DNA of 7,097 nt from Nitrospirota bacterium. Lineage in GTDB: Bacteria > Nitrospirota > Thermodesulfovibrionia > Thermodesulfovibrionales > JdFR-85. Positions within the stretch are counted from its first letter, which is position 1, and each line of letters starts with the position of its first letter. The translations under genes were made by a program, and so were the position numbers. Positions 1 through 5,531 of this stretch are shown in pieces. The DNA is taken from positions 1-7,097 of the forward strand of contig QIJG01000211.1 in NCBI GenBank assembly GCA_003232715.1, given 5' to 3'. The notes below the pieces were generated by a model. It saw nothing but the letters and a program-made list of their open reading frames with translations. It ran no database searches and was not told the origin of the DNA.

Positions 1-235
1 ATTCGCAAAAATCAACTATGGATGGTTTTATTTTTTCTTCGGGAAAGACTGCATCAGTGTTCCCCTCCTTATTTGCTCTTGCCTGGAAACCACTTTTTGC
101 CGGCTCAAGGATGCCTAAAACACAATTATCGGTCATTTCTTTCTTAGTGTCGTAATTCCAATCTGGTGCTTCTGCATTGGAATTTCCTGCGACAAAAGTG
201 GATAAAATCATGAAAGCGAGTAATTGTTTTTTCAT
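1..235 (-). CDS. Small exported hypothetical protein, C-terminus off the window
   Basis: An open frame of 78 codons starts at ATG 235-233 and runs off the left edge, so its end is not visible. The protein starts MKKQLLAFMILSTFVAG and shows a clear type I signal peptide: two lysines, a hydrophobic core at residues 5-16, and a likely cleavage after SNA at residue 21. The visible mature part is hydrophilic with two cysteines (near residues 38 and 77), possibly a disulfide pair in the periplasm. I do not recognise a family. The ribosome-binding site is weak. The gene begins about 22 bp from the attC core at 258, so it is the next cassette in the same direction, with no room for its own promoter. 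Confidence 0.7.
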   Translation of the reverse strand, partial: MKKQLLAFMILSTFVAGNSNAEAPDWNYDTKKEMTDNCVLGILEPAKSGFQARANKEGNTDAVFPEEKIKPSIVDFCE

Positions 236-257
236 TTCAATAAAGCCCAATTTAGGT

Positions 258-348
258 GGCTAACATAAGTAGCTTTGACATTATTTATACAGCACATAGC
301 GAAGCGGCACGGTGTAAAAAATAGTCAATATTAAACGCATTGTTATAT
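258..348 (-). other. attC site (AT-rich type) following the carbonic anhydrase cassette
   Basis: The site starts GGCTAAC (258-264) and ends GTTATAT (342-348) on the plus strand. The two arms pair imperfectly: GCTTTGAC near 272-279 opposes GTCAATATT near 324-332, and TTATTTATAC opposes GTAAAAAATA. Size, core ends and position between two minus-strand genes fit attC, although its sequence differs from the GC-rich sites further right. Its right arm (309-334) matches 22 of 26 bases at 6196-6221. Confidence 0.65.
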
Positions 349-364
349 TCAAACCCACGTATGA

Positions 365-965
365 CTATGTTTTTTTTCTGTCCACATTGCCTGATGTAAT
401 ACAAGCATCCAAATCCTTTAGAATCCCGTTTTCAATATTATAAATCCATCCATGAACGAAGAGCTCGCGCCCCTGTTTCCAGGCATTTTGAACCATAGTT
501 GTGTTACAAATGTTTGTCACCTGTTCTCTTACATTTAGCTCACAGAGTAAATCTAATTTTTTTAAATTTTTCGGCATTGAAACGGATAACATCCTTAACA
601 TGCCTTAGCCAATTATCAATAAGGCCATGCTCTTGATTTTCCATTGCAGCCTTAATACCGCCGCACCCATAATGACCACAAATTATAATATGCTTAACTT
701 TGAGGACATCGACAGCAAACTGTATAACAGAAAGACAATTTAAGTCTGTATGAACAACGACATTAGCAATATTCCGATGTACAAATACTTCACCAGGAGG
801 CAAATTTACTATTTGGTTCGCAGGAACTCGGCTATCTGAACAGCCAATCCATAGATAATCGGGAGCCTGTTGCTTGGATAATTGCGAGAAAAACTCTGGG
901 TCTTTTTCCTTGATTGAGGCTGCCCACTCCAAATTTCTGTCAAAAAGATACTTTAGCGTTTTCAA
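365..965 (-). pseudogene. can: Beta-carbonic anhydrase (Can-type), broken by a frameshift
   Basis: The enzyme would interconvert CO2 and bicarbonate in the cytoplasm. The first frame (965-540) carries the zinc ligands and catalytic pair: C42-S-D44-S-R46 and H98-x-x-C101, in the same numbering as E. coli Can. W39 and R64 match residues of the type II bicarbonate-regulatory site. The frame fails after EKFKK. The rest (LCELNVREQV to HGWIYNIENGILKDLD) continues in another frame up to the stop at 365. The switch lies at a run of seven A on the coding strand (557-563); removing one A joins the frames. That joint is also about six residues shorter than E. coli Can. Translation must start at TTG 965-963, because TGA is two codons upstream; the Shine-Dalgarno is poor. 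There is no promoter between it and the upstream attC. It may be a real lesion, a slippage site or a sequencing error. Confidence 0.85.
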
Positions 966-996
966 AACTCAAATTATCCCCATACATTGTTTTTGT

Positions 997-1085
997 ATAC
1001 AACATCGTAAATCACTGGTGGCAAAAGCGGAGCGCTATGAAGGAGCTTAGCTTTTTTTCATCCAGGTGAATTTACCTTGTTAGAC
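997..1085 (-). other. attC site following the EncFtn cassette
   Basis: The plus strand starts ATACAAC (997-1003) and ends GTTAGAC (1079-1085). The arms pair well: GTAAATCACTGG on the left opposes CCAGGTGAATTTAC on the right. An inner stem pairs AAAAGC (near 1023) with GCTTTT (near 1049). Read on the minus strand, GTCTAAC lies three bases after the stop codon of the EncFtn gene, the expected cassette geometry. Confidence 0.75.
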
Positions 1086-1088
1086 ATT

Positions 1089-1376
1089 TTATTTGTGTGC
1101 AATTGGCTTATCTGTGAACAGGTAATCTTTTAACTCTTTGTCAAAAGATGTGTCTTGTCTACGAATCCACTCAAGAACCATTGCGGCGTGTTCCTTTTCT
1201 TCGTCTCTGTTATGAGCAAGGATGGCCTTTAATTCTTCATTTTTACATGCATCAACTCTCTGGTTATACCAATCTACCGCTTCAAGTTCTTCCATTAGCG
1301 ATACTATTGCTCTATGCATGTCTCTTGTTTCATTTGAAATCTCATCAATCGGTTCGTGATAACCTTCATTTGCCAT
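1089..1376 (-). CDS. Encapsulated-ferritin (EncFtn) family ferroxidase, short form
   Basis: This 95-residue protein belongs to the EncFtn family: two-helix ferritin-like proteins that form annular decamers, oxidise Fe(II) to Fe(III), and usually work as cargo inside encapsulin shells. Diagnostic segments are HRAIVSLMEELEAVDWYNQR (residues 21-40) and HNRDEEKEHAAM (55-66). Relative to the R. rubrum protein (recalled), E30, E60 and H63 correspond to the ferroxidase ligands, and E29, E32 and W36 to the iron entry site. I chose ATG 1376 because GAGGA sits 7 nt upstream; an in-frame ATG 19 codons earlier lacks this. The chain stops at KPIAHK with no C-terminal encapsulation peptide, and no encapsulin gene is in view. 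The stop is 3 bp from the attC, so the tail may have been cut when the cassette formed, or this is a free-standing form. A promoter-like box lies about 180 bp upstream. Confidence 0.88.
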   Translation of the reverse strand: MANEGYHEPIDEISNETRDMHRAIVSLMEELEAVDWYNQRVDACKNEELKAILAHNRDEEKEHAAMVLEWIRRQDTSFDKELKDYLFTDKPIAHK

Positions 1377-1428
1377 TTTCTTGTCCTCGTTAAATTGATT
1401 GTTTTGATGCTGATCTGATCTTGATGCT

Positions 1429-1508
1429 CTCATCAGGGGCTTTCAAAGGGGACGTATTGTGTGTTCTTTGCAAACAATGTGACACTTTTGAAAGCCTCGC
1501 TGGATGAG
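1429..1508. repeat. Long imperfect inverted repeat in the EncFtn leader
   Basis: CTCATC (1429-1434) pairs with GATGAG (1503-1508). GGCTTTCAAA (1438-1447) pairs exactly with TTTGAAAGCC (1487-1496). The stem continues imperfectly to a small loop near 1465-1469; in total about 20 of 26 positions of the inner arms pair. It lies between the putative promoter at 1546-1567 and the EncFtn start, so on RNA it would be a large 5'-leader hairpin. No T-tract follows in either direction, so it does not look like an intrinsic terminator. It lacks clear attC core ends, though TTTATTAGGC at 1509-1518 hints at a decayed one. Confidence 0.65.
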
Positions 1509-1545
1509 TTTATTAGGCAATTTTCTCTTGAAACAGGCTTGACTA

Positions 1546-1567
1546 GATACCGTGATTATACCGTATC
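1546..1567 (-). promoter_or_regulatory. Putative promoter -10 box inside an inverted and direct repeat
   Basis: On the minus strand a perfect TATAAT (plus 1555-1560) is flanked by GATAC (1546-1550) and GTATC (1563-1567), an inverted repeat. The plus strand also reads ATACCGT twice, 11 bp apart. No good -35 hexamer lies 16-18 bp upstream, so activation by a bound regulator is possible. Together with 1377-1767, a gene-free stretch of about 390 bp, this is the only promoter-like signal in front of the EncFtn gene. The regulator is not identified. Confidence 0.4.
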
Positions 1568-1649
1568 TGTTATTTTCGGAGATATCAAATACCTGCAATT
1601 ACCCTGAAAAATATACCAGATTCTCTCTACGCACAAATAAAAGATGCTG

Positions 1650-1736
1650 TGAGGATTTGAACTCAGCTGCGCCCTGTAGCGATATCAGGTGGAGACAAAG
1701 GAACCGTATTGCCCACTGGAGCTTTATATTAGAGGA
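1650..1736 (-). other. Degenerate attC site after the flavoprotein gene
   Basis: The core around 1660-1690 aligns without gaps to the attC at 4470-4552 with 22 of 28 matches, including TGTAGCGATATCAGGTGG. The right part (GGAACCGTATTG, later CTTTATA) follows the order of the other sites (GGAACGCACTTG, TTTTATA). The second inner hairpin is mostly gone and the left core site is not recognisable. It lies about 30 bp past the stop of the flavoprotein gene, where its attC is expected. Limits are approximate. Confidence 0.5.
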
Positions 1737-1767
1737 AATTTTATCGTACTACTATAAAGTCCTTTAT

Positions 1768-3126
1768 CTACACCATGTAGCCTAGATCCGAGGCATAACT
1801 AGGATAGGCGAAAATCACTCCTTTAAGCTGGTTTGCAGTCATTCCGACCTTCATGGCTATGCTTAAAACGTTTATTTGTTCCTCGGAGCCAGGGCCTAGC
1901 AAATGTGCCCCTACAATTCTACCTGAGTCTTTTTCAATAAGAACTTTATACGCAGAGTATCGCTCTCCAACACGCATTGATGAGTACCAATCACCAGTCT
2001 TCCCAAATTTGACATCAAACTCTATGCCTTGTTGATGTGCGTCTTCCTCTAGAAGCCCAATACTCGCCATGGGTGGCAGTGTAAATACTGCACTTGGTAT
2101 TGGTGGGTAATCAACAGCAAATTTATCCTCACCAGCAAGAAGGTTTTTCGTCGCTATCCGTGCTTCATACGCTGATACAGGAGTGAGATTAGGTGCACCC
2201 GTATCCGCACAATCTCCTGCAGAGAATATAGCGGCATTAGATGTGCTGCGCATGAATTTGTTGACCTTGATTCCTCTTTTTCCAGTTTCTACACCTATGG
2301 CCTCAAGGTTAAGTGTATCGATATTAGGCACTCGTCCCGCACCGTGCACGATGAGATCACAGATAAGATTTTTCGTTCCCTGTGTCGTTGAAAACTCAAC
2401 ATGAAATTCATCATCCGTCTTAATAACCTTTTCCACACGTGACTCAAGGCGTATATCAATTCCCAACTCCTTGCTTCGCTCCATTTGTAATTCAACAAGG
2501 TCTGAATCAAAGTTAACTAGCGGGCGCTGCCCCATCTCAAGTATGATGACCTCTGACACGCCTGCACGCCTGGCAATGTGTGCAAATTCGAATGCTATGA
2601 AGCCACCACCCACAAATACTACCCGCGATGGAATTGATTCGAGATCGAGAAATTCGGTACTGGTAGTGAGGAGACCTTCTCCTTCGAAGCCCAATGTCAT
2701 TGGCCGTGCACCTGCCGCAATATGAAAGTACTTTGCGTGCAATTCACGGCTACCTACCTGCAGCACACCCTGTACAACGAAGCGAGCTTCACCGTGTAGC
2801 GTTATAACACCTATATTTTCGAGCCCATGTTCTACTCTTGTAGGCATCTTGTCTGTAAAAGTGCGTTTGAAGGCAATCATCTTCGCCCAGTCTATGTGCA
2901 TATTATTGCTCTGCAGTCCTTTGCCCTTCATCCGCTCCGATGAATCGATCCCTTCCGTCACGGCGATAAGCATTTTTTTTGGGTCACAACCCCGAAGCGC
3001 GCACGTTCCGCCATAAGGTAAAGAATCCACTATTGCAACTTTCCAGCCGGCTTTTGCGCATGTGCGTGCCACACTAGTCCCGCCTGAACCAGCTCCAATT
3101 ACCACTAGATCAAATTCTTCGTTCAT
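1768..3126 (-). CDS. Glutathione-reductase-like FAD/NAD(P) disulfide oxidoreductase
   Basis: This 452-residue cytoplasmic flavoprotein belongs to the class I pyridine nucleotide-disulfide oxidoreductases. In order: an FAD-binding GAGSGG at residues 11-16; the redox-active disulfide C42-ALRG-C47 in GGTCALRGCDPKK; a second Rossmann motif GGGFIAFE at 173-180 for NAD(P)H, with E197 at the end of the next strand favouring NADH; the second FAD motif SAGDCAD at 303-308; and a C-terminal dimerisation domain. The usual C-terminal catalytic HPT...E is replaced by YPSYASD (441-447), so the acid-base histidine is missing and ordinary glutathione or dihydrolipoamide reduction is doubtful. The ATG at 3126 has GAGGAG 6 nt upstream. 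The gene starts 70 bp after the PEBP gene with no attC between, so both probably form one two-gene cassette ended by the degenerate attC near 1650-1736. The substrate is unknown. Confidence 0.85.
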   Translation of the reverse strand: MNEEFDLVVIGAGSGGTSVARTCAKAGWKVAIVDSLPYGGTCALRGCDPKKMLIAVTEGIDSSERMKGKGLQSNNMHIDWAKMIAFKRTFTDKMPTRVEHGLENIGVITLHGEARFVVQGVLQVGSRELHAKYFHIAAGARPMTLGFEGEGLLTTSTEFLDLESIPSRVVFVGGGFIAFEFAHIARRAGVSEVIILEMGQRPLVNFDSDLVELQMERSKELGIDIRLESRVEKVIKTDDEFHVEFSTTQGTKNLICDLIVHGAGRVPNIDTLNLEAIGVETGKRGIKVNKFMRSTSNAAIFSAGDCADTGAPNLTPVSAYEARIATKNLLAGEDKFAVDYPPIPSAVFTLPPMASIGLLEEDAHQQGIEFDVKFGKTGDWYSSMRVGERYSAYKVLIEKDSGRIVGAHLLGPGSEEQINVLSIAMKVGMTANQLKGVIFAYPSYASDLGYMV

Positions 3127-3196
3127 AGCTTACTCCTCGTATTATTTTCATACACACTACCTACCATCTTGCACTATTTTTGTTAAAAAAATACTT

Positions 3197-3742
3197 TTAC
3201 CGGGAGTAATATGCGATTAATGAAGCCTTTGCTATTGTATGTCGATTTATGAAGGAACCAACCATAGCAGGCGGTGATTTTGCACCTACTCCTAGTTTTT
3301 CAACATTGAGGGCATAGACAGTAAAAATGTATCGGTGAGGTTTATCTCCGCCAGGGGGACATGCTCCACCATACCCGGCATTACCAAAATCATTTATACT
3401 TTGTATGCTTCCTTTGGGGAAAAGATTATTTTTTAAATTACCGGCTCCTGCTTTAAGATTTGTAATATTTTTTGGAATATCAAAAACGACCCAGTGCCAC
3501 CACCCACTTCCAGTTGGAGCATCTGGATCATAGGCAGTTATGGCATAACTCCTGGTATTTTCTGGCGGGTTCTGCCAATTTAGTTCTGGTGAAATATTTT
3601 TTCCTTTACACCCAAACCCTGAAAGAACCTGGTCTTGCGATAACTGACCATTAATATCAGTACTTTTTAGCGTGAATCCTTGAGCGTAACTGCTTGATAC
3701 CATAAATACCATAACACTCATCAGTAGTAAGATCCTCTTCAT
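3197..3742 (-). CDS. Exported YbhB/YbcL-type PEBP (Raf kinase inhibitor-like) protein
   Basis: This 181-residue protein has the phosphatidylethanolamine-binding-protein fold. Family motifs are DPDAP (72-76), WWHWVVFDIP (81-90), GYGGACPP (123-130) and PHRYIFTVYALN (135-146), which line the anion-binding pocket (D72, D74, H83, H136). The ligand and role of bacterial YbhB/YbcL proteins are not well defined. An N-terminal signal peptide (MKRILLLMSV...SSSYA) with likely cleavage after residue 20 places it in the periplasm, unlike cytoplasmic E. coli YbhB but like YbcL. I chose ATG 3742 because GGAGG lies 5 nt upstream; a longer frame begins at 3769 but would run into the attC core and lacks a ribosome-binding site. 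The start is about 22 bp from the attC at 3764, so the gene has no promoter of its own. It probably shares transcription with the flavoprotein gene downstream. Confidence 0.9.
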   Translation of the reverse strand: MKRILLLMSVMVFMVSSSYAQGFTLKSTDINGQLSQDQVLSGFGCKGKNISPELNWQNPPENTRSYAITAYDPDAPTGSGWWHWVVFDIPKNITNLKAGAGNLKNNLFPKGSIQSINDFGNAGYGGACPPGGDKPHRYIFTVYALNVEKLGVGAKSPPAMVGSFINRHTIAKASLIAYYSR

Positions 3743-3763
3743 TTTTACCTCCACAATTCTAAG

Positions 3764-3847
3764 CCTCAACGTTGAGCAAAACGGCGCGTTTACGCGTCCG
3801 GTGGAGGCCGAAGGCCGGAACGAATTTGAGTGAGTGTGTTGTTATGC
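3764..3847 (-). other. attC site following the RelE cassette
   Basis: An 84 bp site with plus-strand ends CCTCAAC (3764-3770) and GTTATGC (3841-3847). It contains two inner hairpins, CGCG-TTTA-CGCG and GGCC-GAA-GGCC, on either side of TCCGGTGGA. It is closely related to the sites at 4470, 5145 and 5794. The RelE stop codon TAG directly abuts the core GCATAAC (minus strand). Confidence 0.87.
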
Positions 3848-4132
3848 CTATTTTCTTTCCTCGGCCTTACTATATACCAAACCACGCTCTCTCTTTCCTA
3901 CGGCAATTACATATATTACTATTTCATTATCATTTACTTCATAAACTAACCGATAACCTACTGACCGAAGTTTAATTTTATAAACATCTTTAAATCCGCG
4001 TAATCGACTGGATTTATTTCTTGGGATATTTGATCTCTCTTCAAGTTTTTTCTTGAACTGCTTTTGAATGGGTGGCGCAAGTTTTTTCCATTCTTTAAGT
4101 GCGCTTGGAAGAAATTTTATTTTATAGCTCAT
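3848..4132 (-). CDS. relE: RelE-family mRNA interferase toxin
   Basis: RelE toxins enter the ribosomal A site and cleave mRNA, stopping translation until the antitoxin is restored. This 94-residue protein is close to E. coli RelE along its whole length (ALKEWKKL, YKIKLRSVGYRLVYEV, VGKRERGLVYSKA). It keeps the functional residues at the same positions: K52, K54, R61, R81 and Y87, so it looks active. Its ATG overlaps the antitoxin frame by 11 nt, which implies translational coupling; there is no separate Shine-Dalgarno. The stop codon touches the attC core. It has a Phd/StbD-like antitoxin partner rather than classical RelB, the combination found in Vibrio integron relBE cassettes and plasmid stbDE (recalled). 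Confidence 0.93.
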   Translation of the reverse strand: MSYKIKFLPSALKEWKKLAPPIQKQFKKKLEERSNIPRNKSSRLRGFKDVYKIKLRSVGYRLVYEVNDNEIVIYVIAVGKRERGLVYSKAEERK

Positions 4133-4373
4133 CGAGACTTACTTCGATAGCTTTGTCTTTTTCATGCTTTCGAGCATTCACTATTTGGGCTAATTCTGCA
4201 TCTTCTAGTTTGTCCATTAGCCATTCGTATGTTTCAGCTGGTATTAGATATGCAGCAGGAATATTGTGATTAAGAATAGCTATAGGTGAGCCTTCGGCTT
4301 CATTTAGAAGGGCTGTAGGATTCTTCTTTAGCTCTGAAATGCTTGCAGAGCAGCTAGATAGGACTTGTTTCAT
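4122..4373 (-). CDS. Phd/YefM-family antitoxin (StbD-like) for RelE
   Basis: The 83-residue protein should bind and neutralise the downstream RelE toxin and repress its own promoter. Its N-terminal half (MKQVLSSCSASISELKKNPTALLNEAEGSPIAILNHNIPAAYLIP) has the Phd/YefM DNA-binding and dimerisation pattern. The C-terminal half (YEWLMDKLEDAELAQIVNARK) is the typical toxin-binding tail. I chose ATG 4373: GGGGG lies 7 nt upstream. A frame starting with TTG at 4394 would include the ribosome-binding site and is unlikely. The gene overlaps relE by 11 nt. A promoter and palindrome lie directly upstream (4409-4444), so this cassette can express itself regardless of position in the array. Confidence 0.9.
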   Translation of the reverse strand: MKQVLSSCSASISELKKNPTALLNEAEGSPIAILNHNIPAAYLIPAETYEWLMDKLEDAELAQIVNARKHEKDKAIEVSLDEL

Positions 4374-4408
4374 GGTAAAACCCCCAATTCTCAATAAAAC
4401 CTAAATAC

Positions 4409-4444
4409 AGACCATAATATAGGTCTTTTTATAATTTAAAACAA
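4409..4444 (-). promoter_or_regulatory. Promoter and operator of the RelE/antitoxin pair
   Basis: On the minus strand TTGTTT (plus 4439-4444) and TATATT (plus 4416-4421) are spaced 17 bp, a good sigma70 promoter. The palindrome AGACC-N8-GGTCT (4409-4426) covers the -10 box and is the likely binding site for the antitoxin or toxin-antitoxin complex. Confidence 0.7.
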
Positions 4445-4469
4445 GTATGCAATTTTGGGTTTTTACTGG

Positions 4470-4552
4470 GCATAACGTTGAGCTAAGCTACGCCACGTAG
4501 CGGCGTCAGGTGGTGGAGGCGTGTTTTGCCGGAACGCACTTGAGCGTTTTAT
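4470..4552 (-). other. attC site following the ParE cassette
   Basis: An 83 bp site with ends GCATAAC (4470-4476) and GTTTTAT (4546-4552). The second end is a non-standard core (GTTATRY in its neighbours). The first inner hairpin is GCTACG-CCA-CGTAGC, different in bases from the CGCG-TTTA-CGCG of its neighbours but still fully paired. The second hairpin is GGC-GTGTTTT-GCC. The ParE stop codon lies within the GTTTTAT core. Confidence 0.85.
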
Positions 4553-4803
4553 AAGCGACTTTCTTTTTGATGCCAAATTCGCAAGATATAAATATCATTA
4601 GAGTGTAATAAATAACGGGCCATATATTTCCCGATATACAAATCTCGTATCACTTTAGGGTCTGGAGCAAGCTCAACTTCATTACCCAGGTACGGAAATA
4701 GGGATTTAGCAATACGTGATGCAGCATTTGGGTTCTTGATTTCGATAAACTCTCTTATGCGAATTAAGTCTCCGATTGCTTCAGGCGAATATTGGATTTT
4801 CAT
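4549..4803 (-). CDS. ParE/RelE-superfamily toxin
   Basis: This 84-residue protein has the RelE/ParE toxin pattern: MKIQYSPEAIGDLIRIREFIEIKNPNAASRI at the start, then a beta-rich core with IRDLYIGKYMARYLLHSNDIYILRIWHQKESRL at the end. The ending IWHxKExR is typical of ParE-type rather than mRNA-cutting RelE toxins; ParE proteins poison DNA gyrase, though the target here is inferred. It is slightly shorter than common ParE proteins (about 90-100). Its ATG overlaps the stop of the antitoxin by 4 nt (ATGA), giving tight coupling. The last codon and TAA stop lie at the start of the attC, so the C-terminus is set by the recombination site. Confidence 0.88.
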   Translation of the reverse strand: MKIQYSPEAIGDLIRIREFIEIKNPNAASRIAKSLFPYLGNEVELAPDPKVIRDLYIGKYMARYLLHSNDIYILRIWHQKESRL

Positions 4804-5066
4804 ACTTTGGGTGGTTTAGTCTCATTTTCACTACCCCAGCTTTCAAGCCACTCATTTACATCCCGCTCGGAAACAACTTTCCCGGCTTTAACTGATGCAA
4901 TTGCTTCAATTGTCTCAGCCCACCTTTTCTCATCAGTACTCTTGCGCTCAATAAACTCTTTAATTGCTTGATTAATCAAGTAATTTTTACTTCTATCAAG
5001 CTTTTTAGCTAAGCTTTCTAGTGGACTTTCAATTTCAGGTTGCAGTCTAATGCTTGTTACACCCAT
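4800..5066 (-). CDS. Ribbon-helix-helix (CopG/ParD-like) antitoxin
   Basis: The 88-residue protein is the partner of the ParE-type toxin. The N-terminus (TSIRLQPEIESPLESLAKKLDRSKNYLINQAIKEFIER, residues 4-41) is a ribbon-helix-helix DNA-binding domain. The acidic C-terminal part (RWAETIEAIASVKAGKVVSERDVNEWLESWG) is the toxin-binding tail. The ATG at 5066 has an excellent AGGAGG 7 nt upstream. A sigma70 promoter and a 25 bp palindrome lie just before it, so autoregulation is very likely. The 4 nt overlap with the toxin gene marks a two-gene operon inside one cassette. Confidence 0.92.
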   Translation of the reverse strand: MGVTSIRLQPEIESPLESLAKKLDRSKNYLINQAIKEFIERKSTDEKRWAETIEAIASVKAGKVVSERDVNEWLESWGSENETKPPKV

Positions 5067-5082
5067 AACAACACCTCCTATT

Positions 5083-5127
5083 GAATACTATGTATTACAT
5101 TGTATTCTTTTGGCTTACAACTTTCAA
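5083..5127 (-). promoter_or_regulatory. Promoter and 25 bp palindromic operator of the ParE/RHH pair
   Basis: On the minus strand TTGAAA (plus 5122-5127), a 17 bp spacer and TACAAT (plus 5099-5104) form a strong sigma70 promoter. The palindrome at 5083-5107, GAATAC-N13-GTATTC with an inner ATGTA/TACAT, pairs at 11 of 12 positions around a central base and overlaps the -10 box. Such symmetry suits binding of two ribbon-helix-helix dimers. Confidence 0.78.
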
Positions 5128-5144
5128 GCTACTTGATATTGAGC

Positions 5145-5225
5145 TTATAACGTTGAGCTAAGCAGCGCGTTTACGCGTCCGGTGGAGGCGAGTTTTCGCC
5201 AGAACGTAATTGAGTGTTGTTATAC
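5145..5225 (-). other. attC site of the inverted YefM-YoeB cassette
   Basis: An 81 bp site with ends TTATAAC (5145-5151) and GTTATAC (5219-5225). Inner hairpins are CGCG-TTTA-CGCG and GGCGA-GTTT-TCGCC. It has the same minus-strand orientation as its neighbours, although the toxin-antitoxin pair it belongs to reads on the plus strand. The yefM promoter -35 hexamer overlaps its right core. Confidence 0.87.
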
Positions 5226-5261
5226 GTTTTATTATATTGTACAATATCTTGTACATGTACA
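5217..5261 (+). promoter_or_regulatory. yefM promoter with TGTACA operator repeats
   Basis: TTGTTA (5217-5222) and TACAAT (5240-5245) are spaced 17 bp. The perfect palindromes TATTGTACAATA (5235-5246) and TGTACATGTACA (5250-5261) carry three TGTACA cores at 5238, 5250 and 5256. TGTACA is the core recognised by E. coli YefM/YefM-YoeB at its own operator (established knowledge), so the regulator and its site have kept together. The -35 box lies in the attC core. Confidence 0.82.
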
Positions 5262-5279
5262 TAAATGAGGTAAACAACC

Positions 5280-5531
5280 ATGAGAGTTCTTAGTTACACA
5301 GCACTTAGGAGTACTTTAGCTAAAACTATGGAAAAAGTCTGTAGCGATCATGAACCCATTATTATTACCAGGAAAAGTGAAGGTGCCGTTGTAATGCTTT
5401 CTCTCGAAGACTATGAGTCACTTGAAGAAACTACGTACTTATTACGAAGCCCAAAAAACCTTAAAAGACTCGTTGAATCAATTTCCCAACTTGAGGAGGG
5501 AAAGGGACTAGAAAAGGTTTTAACAGAGTGA
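5280..5531 (+). CDS. yefM: YefM antitoxin
   Basis: This 83-residue protein matches E. coli YefM in length and pattern: MRVLSYTALRSTLAKTMEKV at the N-terminus for DNA binding and dimerisation, IIITRKSEGAVVMLSLEDYESLEET in the middle, and YLLRSPKNLKRLVESISQ leading into the flexible toxin-binding tail. It neutralises YoeB and represses the operon with it. ATG 5280 follows TGAGG at 9 nt. Its end overlaps the toxin start by 4 nt (GTGA). The pair is on the opposite strand to all other cassette genes but carries its own promoter and operator, so orientation should not matter for its expression. Confidence 0.95.
   Translation: MRVLSYTALRSTLAKTMEKVCSDHEPIIITRKSEGAVVMLSLEDYESLEETTYLLRSPKNLKRLVESISQLEEGKGLEKVLTE

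Noticed and set aside
540..601. Programmed ribosomal frameshifting in the carbonic anhydrase gene.
   Set aside because: This family is not known to use recoding, and there is no stop-codon context or downstream structure that I can recognise. The A-run makes a simple indel or read error more likely.
1429..1508. Intrinsic transcription terminator.
   Set aside because: The stem is long, but no T-tract follows it on either strand.
1640..1670. tRNA T-arm-like sequence (GAGGATTTGAACTC) suggesting a tRNA or tRNA-derived attachment site.
   Set aside because: The T-stem does not pair properly around a 7-base loop, and no D-arm, anticodon arm or acceptor stem can be built around it. The stretch is better explained by the edge of a degenerate attC.
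1552..1785. Plus-strand open frame of 77 codons in the gap between EncFtn and the flavoprotein.
   Set aside because: No ribosome-binding site, no recognisable protein pattern, and it runs across the degenerate attC and into the flavoprotein gene on the other strand.
3127..3196. A further attC between the PEBP gene and the flavoprotein.
   Set aside because: The 70 bp gap lacks paired arms and core ends; only a stray TTGTTA-like sequence is present.
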